Origin: Elysia marginata
Lineage: Eukaryota > Mollusca > Gastropoda > Plakobranchidae
Reading direction: 5' to 3'
DNA length: 57,820 nucleotides
Assembly (NCBI GenBank): GCA_019649035.1
Contig: BMAT01000942.1
Span: 330,163 to 387,982 of the forward strand
The notes under the pieces are model-generated. The model did not search any database. It saw nothing but the letters and a program-made list of their open reading frames with translations, and was not told the DNA's origin. Positions within the stretch are counted from its first letter, which is position 1, and each line of letters starts with the position of its first letter. This document shows positions 37,701 to 48,021 of the stretch, piece after piece. The position numbers and the translations under genes were made by a program.

Positions 37701-38485
37701 TTTCATAATGCTGAGCATGCAACATCAAGATGAATTATTACGCCAGAGTGACTGCTGCCTTCACTTAGATTGTTTAAGACTTTTCTGCGTTTGTTTGTCC
37801 GGCCGTCTGACCTTGTCTATATCCTTCTGCCTCGCATTTGTTTTGTCCTTCTTTGTCTCTCTCTTTCCTCTTTTCCTTCTTAGCAGTTTTTTTTCAGTTA
37901 ACTTAATTCCCGTTATTCTCTCTTTATATTGGTATGTTTGTTTTTACATCTATTTGTGCCTTTCCCAATCTTAATCTTAAATATCACCCCTTTTATCAGT
38001 TTTTTTTCTCTCTTTGGATGTCTTAGCCACATCAAATTTTTTTCCCATATATTTTGAAATCGAAAGATGTATTCAGCCAGGAAGAGAGAGGGATGGGGGA
38101 GAAATTATAGAAGTATATACACACAATGCCTATAGATGCATAGAAAATTAAGAGCTCAGAAAATGGAGAAGCATTCAAAAAATTAGGCTCATGTACATCA
38201 TGGGACAGAGGGAAAGAAAAAGAAAGATGAAAATGAGTGAAACAAAATGAATAAAAGACCAAGCAAGACATCCAACTCCAGCATCCCCCCTGTGTGATGG
38301 TATCTGCTCCGTTGCCAGTGCCAGTGCGCCCGTCTCCAAGCAGTGAAAGTTCCTGCGGAAAGTCTCCCAGCGCCAGAAAAAAAGCAATTTCATGCACCGC
38401 GATCTCGTATTGCTCGGACATCTAACATCTGAGGAAACTTCTGGTCCCCCGTTCCGCGTGCTGCTTACAAACCAGGACTGCTCAC
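34715..38485. other. Non-coding, no gene seen
   Basis: GC-balanced patches lie at 34900-35100 (including CCATAATAAACC at 35010-35021), 35560-35900 and 38260-38420. Purine-rich degenerate DNA lies at 34740-34900 and 36780-37440. The palindrome ATATATCGATATAT lies near 36454-36467. Several 80-130 codon frames on both strands are compositional or unrecognisable. Confidence 0.5.
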
Positions 38486-38500
38486 TTTCTGTCTCTCTCT

Positions 38501-38541
<41 letters not shown>

Positions 38542-38551
38542 GCTCTCTCTT
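38486..38551. repeat. (CT)n microsatellite
   Basis: The perfect core is about 38503-38537; the flanks are interrupted. Confidence 0.95.
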
Positions 38552-39498
38552 TTTCGCTGCTCAGCTAGATAGCTAGGTTTTTTTCCATCTGTGTTTTGTC
38601 CGTCCTGCCACCAACAGTATTTCCGTTTTTCTTTCTTTGTTTGTTTTGTTTTGTTCTTTTTACAGGGTTCCACTTGTATCCAAACGCGACTGCTAATCAA
38701 AATAGGAGTGACTGCTTAATTACGTATCTCTGTCTAAACCCTCTTCTTCTGACCATCTCAAGTTCTATTAGCTTTTCTTTCTATGTCTCCTCTGTTTCAA
38801 TGCAACAGTTATCTTATTTCATAAAATGAAGCTGCTTTTTTTTTTGCTTGATCAAACTCTGAAAGGAAGGAAAATGATCTCACCAGCAGATAGTGCCTAA
38901 TTATGCATATCAAACGCTTCAAAAAATTTCGTTTCAAAGTGTACAAATTCAAAACATTGTTTTTTTCTTTCTTAATGTCTTCTCAATTACATTTGGAGAC
39001 CAAATGATTACGATAATGGTAAGGCATTTTCAAATTTTTCAAAGCATAAGAAATTTAAACAGCTTCCGGTAAGTCTATCCAAGCCTTGAACTGACGACAG
39101 AGAAGAGCTCTAGCACCTCAAAAGTCTGACTACACTTGTGTGAAGAAACCTAGGCGTGAGAAAATGTCGATCCCAGAGTCTGGTATTTCTGCTCTAGTGA
39201 GTACATTAATTATTATTCTTGTGCCCGCAGCGACCGAGCTGCCTTCAATCTAACCTACCCTAACATGTTTGTGCAGCGGAAGAGGCGCTTGACCCATCCT
39301 TAGCATCGCACTCTCAGGCTTCGGACCAACTTCTTGTTGTTTTCTGGCCACTGACTATCAGATGCCGTGAGAAAATCTCCTAGGTTGACATAAACACAAG
39401 GATAGATCTCTATTCTGCATAGTTGCCACTTCACTTGGTACCACCGGACCATCAATGACTCCCCCTGTCTTATATTGGCCATAAGCGTAGATGTATAC
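38552..39498. other. Non-coding, no gene seen
   Basis: T-rich then mixed sequence. No recognisable coding or RNA signal. Confidence 0.5.
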
Positions 39499-39551
39499 AT
39501 ATCAAAGGCACTTTGGATATCAAAGGATATCAAAGGTGCTTAGGTGTGAAA
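39499..39551 (+). promoter_or_regulatory. Candidate Wnt-responsive element: three TCF/LEF-type motifs plus a T-box-type motif
   Basis: ATCAAAGG, a match to the TCF/LEF HMG-box site, occurs at 39501-39508, 39519-39526 and 39529-39536. A fourth CAAAG core on the minus strand (CTTTG, 39511-39515) makes an inverted pair with the second copy. AGGTGTGAA, a T-box/Brachyury-type half-site, follows at 39542-39550. About one ATCAAAGG per strand is expected in the whole window by composition. Copies two and three are exactly 10 bp apart and could stem from a small tandem duplication. Function is inferred. Confidence 0.35.
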
Positions 39552-39729
39552 CTATTTACAGCGTTAGAGGCGTTTGCACCATCAATTGCTAACTCACCAT
39601 TCTTCCAAATTCGCCTTCTTTCCTGCGCATCCTCCCTCTCTTTCTCTAGCGTCTCGCCTGTCTCTTGCCCTCTCTTTCGCAAACCGTATATTTCCCTTTA
39701 CCTTGTAACATATATCCATCTGCTCTCCC

Positions 39730-39732
<3 letters not shown>
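39552..39732. other. Pyrimidine-rich non-coding DNA
   Basis: C/T-rich lead-in to the CT array. No gene. Confidence 0.5.

Positions 39733-39786
<54 letters not shown>
39733..39786. repeat. (TC)n microsatellite
   Basis: Perfect run of 54 bases, one of the longest in the window. Confidence 0.97.
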
Positions 39787-39788
<2 letters not shown>

Positions 39789-42700
39789 ATATCTAGTATG
39801 CAGTTCTCTTAAAGTTCACCAAGTCGCGTTATATCAATACATCAAGACTTGACTTCGTTGCGAACAGTTATGCGTGTTCAGGGACAAATACCGTAAGTTA
39901 AATATGTCCACTAAGCTCCATCTCAGGATCGAAACTTCTAATTTGTGCCACTGTTTTACTGGGATTCATTCTTTTTCTCTCGTACAGCCTTGCATTAATT
40001 TTCGTTTTCCCTTCTCTCAAGATGAAGAGCTTACGGCCATTGTTTTTGTCTTTGACCCACATAATTTCTGAAATTGTCCCCCCCCCCCAAATGCTAAGGG
40101 CAACAATCCATTGCCACTGCTCAATTTGTTCGAAAAGTTGCATATTTATTCTAGTTGGCCCACAATCTACCCGAATTATGGTATTAACTGTTTGTAAATT
40201 CTATTTCTTTTTTTTTTTTGCCCTTTTGTTTTAGCAGCAACTCAATCGAAGTTTAAACTGCTGTCTTACAAGCCACCGCCCCTGCTGCTGCTGTTGTTGC
40301 TGCTGCTCTCCTCCCCATTAGACGAGCCCGTAAAAGCTCAGACAGGGCTTGTTTATAATTCATACCATAATCGAAATGGATAGCTCCCCCTGAACTCTAA
40401 TCCCAGCGTGTCTGTTTCACACCTCTAGGTTTTTTTTGTGTTTCATTCTGTAACAGTTTTCCAAATTCAACCCCCCACACACACACACAGATATTGCTTC
40501 TGTCTCCCTGGCACTTCTCATTGTCTCCAATTCAACATCATTGATATTCATTTTTTATTAGTAGTATTAAGTGGATTTGCAAGTTTGCTCTGCTATTGAT
40601 CTCAGTGCATATATAGAAATGCACGATAAGGTTATGAGAGAAAGGAAGACAGCCAGGGAGGAAGAGAAACAGTCAGAGACAGCGAGGAACAGAACTATTC
40701 GAAAGATGACTATGAAAAGGCTCAGTTATGTTTCTCTGCAAAGTCTTGAAGGCTGTAGAAAACCACAGTTTTTAGTCTTTATCGTCAAAGAGCAGAATTA
40801 TTAGCAAAATGATGAAAGGTAACTTTTTTTTATAACGTGTGAAAACCTCAAACTTCATTTTCATGATCACAATACTATATTCGAGCGCGAGGAGAGGACC
40901 ACTGCATTAGTGTATTCTAAGCTTACAAAAGTCAAAGCATAAGAAAAGTTTGACTTCATCTTGACAACATAATTATAACCTTTATTCACAAACAGAGATT
41001 TCGAGAAAGTGTTGCACCCTCTTGAGAATTTGCTACCGCCCTCTCGTTCTGTCTTACTTTCGATTGAGATTCACTGTCAAATTCATTTTTGCTGTGAAAA
41101 CTGTGCACTAGATTTTATAAATGGTTTTGATAATTTTTGAACCGTGAAAAGTTTTTAAAGTATCACCTGCCCGAAGTTAAAAAAAAACGATTTGTAAAAA
41201 AAACAAATTTTCAGCTAAAAAATTCAACAAGTTTATTTCTGTGAAAATTCACTGGGTATCTAACAGCCAAAAAACCTAAATTAATAAATCATTACTGTTG
41301 TCTTTCTGTATTTGGTACATTAGCACGCACAATACATACAATACGTCCAAATTTTGGGTGTTGCTATTGTAAGCTCTAAACATGAACGTAGTTATCTACA
41401 AAGAACTATTATAAACTGTCAGCTTTAATTTCGGACGTGTGGCTAGCTATGGAAACAGTCTGCCGCTCTCCATGCAAGGCATCAAGTCTGCGCCTGTTGG
41501 GCCAAGCTCTACAGCCCTACCCTTCTGAGCGGCTGTGTTTTTACAAGATAGCCCAGGTCGCAGACCTCTACTCACAGCTCTCTCATCTCTCAGCGCGGCG
41601 ATTAGCAGTCAAAGCACAATATCCTCTCAGCGCTGTTTGTTTTAGCCTAATTGCGTATGTCAGTATAAACACAAGAACATTGATTAAGGAAGGAATGAAG
41701 TAGAAAAGAGGAGAAGAAGAAGAAAGAGAGCAGGATGGAGAAGCAAATTAGAATCTACCATGCGCAGACTGGAGGTTAGAGTTAATTAGGAAAAGAGATC
41801 GCTCAATAATATAGATGTAGACACAATGTTGCAAACATAGATATTTAGGTAGATAGATGATTTGGGTAGATAGCTACGAAGATCGAAATAGAACGTAAAT
41901 GTATATGCAAAGAGCTAGATAGTTAAAGCACATACCGGAAAAGGAGTAAGAAATAGTTTACTGTTTTTACAGCACTTAAGAAGTATTAACAAAGCTGCAC
42001 AAGCGAGATCGATTGGTTTTTTTTTTCTAGAAGTGGGTGAAAATTTTTTTTGTGTTAGGTATCCAAATTTAATGACAAAAGCAACTGCATCAACTGAGTT
42101 GACAATGGGTGACACAAATGACAGTATTAATTATGAAGGCTGCCGTTCCAAGTTCCATTACAGCCGCAGCAAGATACAAATCACTCAGGAAAAACGTTGA
42201 GAACAAGAAGCAATATCAACTGCCGTTTAATAATAAAAAAAAATGTAATCCAGTTTTTATTCTCGCTTTGGCTTCTCCACGAAACTATTCAAAGCATGTT
42301 CCGCAATATCCACCCAAGCCACAGTGTTACAAACACCTCCCCCCTCCCCACCCTTCCCGGATAGACTAATGGACGTCATCATTTTAAAACATAAAACTAA
42401 TATCACTTCAGAATTGCTTTGGGTATCAAGTTACAGTTACAAATTATATGCATTATTGAACTGCTTACCCGCCGTTGACTGTCGGAATGGTGTGGATTTA
42501 AGTTGAGTCCTAGGGGATTTCACTTACTGTGTATGCGTTTTAAAGTCAAGATGGCGTGCACAAAATCTTTAGCGTATTAAATGCACATTTGGATTTATTT
42601 CACGTTGCTGTTTGAAATTTTGGCCTGGTACATTACAACGCTTGCATCTTCTTTGTATTAAAATATGATTGGAAAGACTTGACAGGAAAGGGATATTCAT

Positions 42701-42849
42701 TAGTGTTATATTATGTCAGTGATATGGGATACGACATTTAAATCAATACTAACAAGATGGGACAGCTCAGGTCGAAAAATATGTATACTTTGCAGCTATC
42801 TTAGAATAAAAAATTGTTTGATAATAAATAAATAGAAAGTAATATTACT
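39787..42849. other. Non-coding, with minor repeats
   Basis: This stretch holds a C11 homopolymer (40078-40088), an imperfect CTG tract (40282-40307) and a (CA)n (40476-40490). GC-balanced sequence at 41440-41640 carries an 88-codon unrecognised frame, and GATA-like sequence lies at about 41845-41875. YY1-type AAGATGGCG lies at 42548-42556. No gene recognised. Confidence 0.5.
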
Positions 42850-42850
42850 A

Positions 42851-42861
42851 GATAGATAGAA

Positions 42862-42932
<71 letters not shown>
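42851..42932. repeat. Compound (GATA)(GA)n(GACA)n microsatellite
   Basis: Short GATA, then GA (42863-42886), then 12 perfect GACA units (42885-42932). It is the reverse-complement counterpart of 7295-7390. Confidence 0.97.
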
Positions 42933-42934
<2 letters not shown>

Positions 42935-43088
42935 GAGACAGAGTTAAAAAGGAAGAAAGATATAACAAAACAGAGAGAATGCGATAGATCATCTGACAAG
43001 AAAGAACAGGACTAGAAGTAGAGCACAGACCAATGGATGTGAGGCAGACACAAGAAGAAAAAAGAACTGTCATGCGATAGCCAGAGAC

Positions 43089-43155
43089 GGAGAGAGAGAG
43101 GGAGAGAGATAGAGAGACAGACAGTGAGAGAGAGAGAGACAGAGAGAGATAGAGA
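43089..43155. repeat. Imperfect (GA)n tract
   Basis: GA units interrupted by GG, TA and CA. A strong donor-like GAG|GTAAGTATC follows at 43198-43206, but the purine-rich upstream sequence offers no acceptor. Confidence 0.9.
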
Positions 43156-43918
43156 GGCATAAAAAAGGAGATATTGCCCTCGTGCTGACTGTTTGAGGAG
43201 GTAAGTATCAACAAGGCACCCCCTGTAGAGGTCATGTTTTCCAAGACACAGGTTGCGTTTTGGAGCAAGCGTAGCCCCATCCTTTCGCTGTCACAACAAA
43301 ACACGCATCACCTGCCTGGGGATGATCTCGACCTGTAGCTCTCTCCACAAAGAATGTAAGGTTCCAACCTCTCCGTGTCTCCATGACGTGGGCCGATACA
43401 CACTTCACTGTTTTGTGTTGTCGATACAAAGTTTTAAAATGTACTGTGCCATTCCTAGCTAGTTTCTTGCTGGTGCCCTTTTTAATCCTTTTTTTGTCAC
43501 TTCTTAAATCTTTCTAGTTTACAACCCCGCCTGTTGATTTCCTTAGCTGTTTTTCGTCACCGCACCCCATCTACTCTCTCAATTTTAAATTTCTACTCTG
43601 TTTTTCTTCACACCCTCATCCCCGCTCTTAACATGCACCATTTTCTCTTTGCCCTCTGATGTATTCAATTCTAACCTTTCAAAACAAAAATAAAGCTTTT
43701 CTGACCAGCATCTTTTCATAGGGTTTTTCGCTCCATGCTTTGTCATAAATGAGACCTAATATTTTGTCCCTCTTATTTACCAGAATAAAGGTTTTAACGG
43801 GGAAAATGTGAGAAAAAGACGCCAAGATACAGGTGAAAAAGTGAAAACTTAATAACCTGATAGAAATGAATAGATTTTTTTAAGATCGTGAGAGGAAAAA
43901 ATTAAAGTTACAGGCCCT
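43156..43918. other. Non-coding, no gene seen
   Basis: GC-balanced at 43180-43440 (possible conserved element), then AT-rich to the gap. Confidence 0.45.
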
Positions 43919-43951
43919 NNNNNNNNNNNNNNNNNNNNNNNNNNNNNNNNN
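43919..43951. other. Assembly gap (33 N)
   Basis: A run of 33 N bases. Confidence 0.99.
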
Positions 43952-45030
43952 CGAAAAGAAAGAGAATGAAACCAAAGGGTACCTTCCTATCTGATGTTTT
44001 TACACGGCAACCAAAGTAAGACTACAATCTTGCGACTGCGTATCTCTCTTCCATTCTCTCCAACTCTCTGTTTTGGTTTCTTTTTCTATAACTTTTTTAG
44101 AAATAAAGTAGGTTATAGTTAGCAGTCTCTAGGGGAGGTTTAAATGTGTGTGTTTGTTTTCATTTTGCTGGGTTTCTTTGAGAGTTCGTGGCACGAGTGG
44201 CTAGAGAGGTGATGTGTGCTGTATTTAGAGAAGCGTACAGATCTTGTTAAAGGAAAACTAGAGGAGTTCTCGCAAGAGGCGGTTCATGCGAAGTTGTCCA
44301 TCTGCGATATTTGTATACGTGATGCATCAAAATAAAACTCATTGTTTTGACTTTATTCTCGCTGAATCTCTTTCCTCCATGTTTCTGTCTCTCTCTCTTT
44401 CTCTTTATCATATCTCATAATTTTTATTTTAAAGCAAGATAAACCGGTCCAGAAATTCTATTGGTGAGAAAATCTGCGTTTGTATGCGGGGTGAGAGGAA
44501 AAAAAGGAGGGAGTAGAGGCGGGAGGGTGAGGGGTAGGGGGCGGGAAAACCTAGACCACCATTGTCTAGGGTAAAACCCATTTGATAATCTTCTTTTAAA
44601 CCATGTACATGTACCCATATTGCGTAAGTGTGTGGGGTCTATCTAAACAGATTTAATGAAATATTTTTTCAACGCCTGTGGTCTCATGCCCCTTGCACCT
44701 TGCCGTACGTATTCGTGTTGCTATAAAGTTTAGGTAACTACCATACGCCTCCTTTTGTAGCCGCCCTTATAGTAAAGTATTCAAAACAGGTTTTGCACTA
44801 ACTTGCGAAATCATATAACACAGTAACACATAATTATAAACATTCACATATCCTCGAAGGAACAACAGCGACGTCATAAGATCGGCAGGATGGACACAAT
44901 GTGCTCTTATAAGTCTTAGTAAAGTGTAATTTGAATGATGCCATATCTGAGGCTAAAATTTGAAATACATGTACTTGAGTACAGTAGTTATTAATTTAAA
45001 AATCTAGCTTTTGACACTCAACAGTATAAA
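43952..45030. other. Non-coding, no gene seen
   Basis: AT-rich with a purine/G-rich patch at 44490-44550. TACATGTA octamers lie at 44606-44613 and 44966-44973. Confidence 0.5.
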
Positions 45031-45195
45031 GATAATGATCATGATCATAATGGGATTTATCATCATCACCATCGATTTTATCATCAAAATCATCAATACA
45101 GTAACTGTTATCATCATCATCATTACCATTATTGTGATCATCACCATCATCATCATTATCATCATCGCTATCATGATTGTCGACGTTACCACGTG
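45031..45195. repeat. Degenerate (ATC)n/(ATG)n tract
   Basis: Imperfect ATC and ATG triplets over about 160 bases. Both strands read as Ile/Met-rich open frames, which are artefacts. Confidence 0.85.
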
Positions 45196-45974
45196 ACAGT
45201 CGTGTTCATTATCACCACCTCCAACCACATGATTCGCATTTCTTTCCCACTCTGCATGAAGAGAGGTAGCTACCTGCTATCAATATCTGGACATGATTTA
45301 ACAGCGCTATTCCTTCACCGAGTAAGAAGCAAATTGTAATGTACTTTCTACAGTTATTATTGCTGGTGATACGAGCCGGCTATGACGATCACAAACATCC
45401 AGATACAATGATGATGATAATCCTTAACCTCATCTTGATCATCTACCTAGCGAGATGGTAGCGCCTGTCGGAAGGATAAAGAAATCTCATCAAACGTTAG
45501 CAAAGTACTTTCTCCCTGGAACAATTGAGACGTGCCTCATCAGTCTACCAGTAAAACCTTCGTGTCACCGATACCGTGCTGGTCGGCGAAAGACATTCAT
45601 CATGAGGAATTAGTTCAATTACTTCTCCAATCTCCACTATCGGATGTCTTGTCGGCAGCCTTATGTCTTGTCTGAAGTAATATTGCCAACGATTTGTACT
45701 TGCCCATGTAATTTGGTACACGTTTTTTTTTCTACCATTGATCTTAGTTGGTTCTCTCTTTAATCGTTGCCTCTGAGCTTGTGTTCAGATGCCGACCGTG
45801 CGGGGAAGAACGTGCAGGATGTTATAAAACACACATGTAACATAAACTCTACTTGTATTTTTTGCTCATATCTTTTTGAACATCGCTGAAGCTTGTCCAA
45901 ACATAGTAATACAAGAGTTAAAGAAGAGTTATCTGCTCTGTGTTTATCAGCTCAACACCTCCATCTACCCCTTA
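45196..45974. other. Non-coding, no gene seen
   Basis: GC-balanced to AT-rich. No recognisable feature. Confidence 0.5.
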
Positions 45975-45975
45975 T

Positions 45976-46016
<41 letters not shown>

Positions 46017-46052
46017 CTCTCACTCTCTCCCTCTCTTTCTCTCTTTCTCTTT
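45975..46052. repeat. (CT)n microsatellite
   Basis: The perfect core is 45981-46013; the right flank is interrupted. Confidence 0.96.
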
Positions 46053-46124
46053 GCTTAGCTCTCTTTTCCCATCTCAGTTCTTTTTTAAAAAGAAGTGACC
46101 ACAGAGAGGCTCGAGTTATAGCCC

Positions 46125-46310
46125 ATTTTGCTTTATCGCCATTTGATATGGCTGCACACTGCTCCCTTCCTCTGGTGACATTTTACGATCTCTAGGATGG
46201 CCGTTTTACGACTCCTGTGAGTAGGAAGAGTTCCTCCCGTCCCTCCGGCAAGGCTGAATGGGGTGGGTTTGGGCCGCTTACACAGATCTTTGAGACTGGG
46301 TTTTTCTCTC
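46125..46310. promoter_or_regulatory. GC-richer block with two TTTTACGA (posterior-HOX-type) words
   Basis: TTTTACGA occurs at 46181-46188 and 46204-46211, 23 bp apart in the same orientation. TTTACGAC is the reverse complement of GTCGTAAA, the preferred sequence of posterior HOX proteins. The block is GC-richer than its flanks and has no recognisable frame. Function is inferred from motif words only. Confidence 0.25.
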
Positions 46311-47966
46311 TCTCTTTCTTTTTTTTGGTAACGTTTCCACAAGGCCTCACAACATCGGGAGCAAATTAATGACAAGTCTAATCCGAGAGAGACAGAGGCT
46401 TTTGTTCAACTGCGGTTTCGTTCTAGGGTGTGTTACATACAGTGCTAACGTCTGCGTGTATTGGTAACACAAGGAGCAGTTGTTACGATGAGGATAATTC
46501 AGGGTGGTGGTTAAGGTGGGGATCATCATAGGAAAAAAAGATACAAAGAGATGGAGTGATTTGAGTCGGTGAGTTTTCTAACGATAGATAAAAGTTTCGC
46601 TTGTGTTTGAAACTCAAAGGAATCCTACGCACTCACCTCTCCTTGTTCTTTTTCTTTATGTGCATATCTCTTCTATCAATCTCGCAATTTGTCCTAGCTC
46701 TCCATATTTGATCTTCACAGATAATTCTTTTTTTCTTTTAGAAAGGAAATTCATAAACACGCTTATCGCACTTTTCAGTTGCTTCAATACGAGTGCCCTT
46801 ATGGTGCGGAACTAACTACTTGTACAGTAACTGTCAATGAAATGCGCAACTTACCGAGCAGTCACATTAGGGCTTTTTCTATCTTTCAAGCACACCTGGA
46901 TATCTCAAATAGTGGGAGCAAATATCTATTTGATTTTACATTGTTTTCGCTCCATTCTTTAAGTTTTCTAGTTCTCTACCCACTTCTCTTGGCAGCTTTC
47001 TATTCAGTCACCCTGAAAACCATTTTCAAAACCTGTTGAAATGTTTTCGCGTCATCGGCTTCAGTTGTCACATGAACCGTTTCTACGACTGGTGTGCGTG
47101 ACTGCTCATTGAAGAGCTCTTCTGATAACTGGTCGAGAGTGCTTGTGGAGGGCTCAAAATGTTGATTTGAGTGATCGGGATTTGTTGCAGGCGCATGATG
47201 CCTGGTTCTCTGGTTCCCCAATTCTGACAGAATGACACCAGACTGAAGTAGAAACATTTATCACCAGAACGATCTTTTCCACATTCACAGCTCCACACGA
47301 TGTTCATTTAGTCATCTTTACAGTCGAAAGAGCAGCCCTATGACCTAAGTTCTACGAGTCTATTCAAATATGCAAATATACTGCAGCTAGATACTGAAGG
47401 AATAAAAAGAACAAAAGGGTAAAGATAATTACAGTAATTAACAAAGCAATGATCATAACTTTTTTACTGGTCTTATCATCTTTTTGTACTACGATATTTA
47501 TTCATGCATTAATCGTCTTTTCTAACGGTGATTTGACTTCTCTTTTCAACCCAGCTATGTACATAATCAAAATAACACAAAAATAATTTCATTATTTAAC
47601 TCAAAAGAAGCCTTAAATCAAGTAAGTCCTAATGCGTTCAGACTCAAGGGGGCTAGCTTCCTTAGCCCTTCTTTTGTTTTTCTCTCCTTTTTACATTTTT
47701 TATCACATGGCTTGGGACTTCGTAATAAAAGACGAAAAAATCTGACACTTTTATAGGCACTTAAGGAAGCCAGACACTTATCAAGTTGTGTATTGTTTTC
47801 AGTGATCCCTGTATGTTCCCGGTATCAGACACAACAAACCGAGGTTACGCTTGCTGCAGCAGCTGGGCCCGCCTCTTCCTGTTTGGAGTTTGTCTTTTTC
47901 ATAGTCTTTATCACCACCTTACTGGCTTGAACAAGTAGAAAGGGGCTCATATCAAATGACTTGGGG

Positions 47967-47968
<2 letters not shown>
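46311..47968. other. Non-coding, no gene seen
   Basis: AT-rich sequence. Overlapping minus-strand frames at 47000-47307 include a CxC motif in one frame, but no domain is recognisable. An octamer, ATGCAAAT, lies at 47370-47377. Confidence 0.5.

Positions 47969-48019
<51 letters not shown>
47969..48019. repeat. (GA)n microsatellite
   Basis: Perfect 51-base GA run. Confidence 0.97.

Positions 48020-48021
<2 letters not shown>

Noticed and set aside
7295..42932. CRISPR-like or satellite arrays
   Set aside because: All tandem arrays have 2-4 bp units without unique spacers; they are ordinary microsatellites.
43198..43206. Strong donor GAG|GTAAGTATC
   Set aside because: Upstream sequence is a GA tract with no usable acceptor, so no exon can be drawn.
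45004..45228. Met/Ile-rich frames on both strands
   Set aside because: Artefact of degenerate ATC/ATG triplets.
47000..47307. Minus-strand frames with a CxC motif, considered as a transposase or zinc-finger remnant
   Set aside because: Two short overlapping frames, too few Cys/His residues for a recognisable zinc finger, no terminal repeats.
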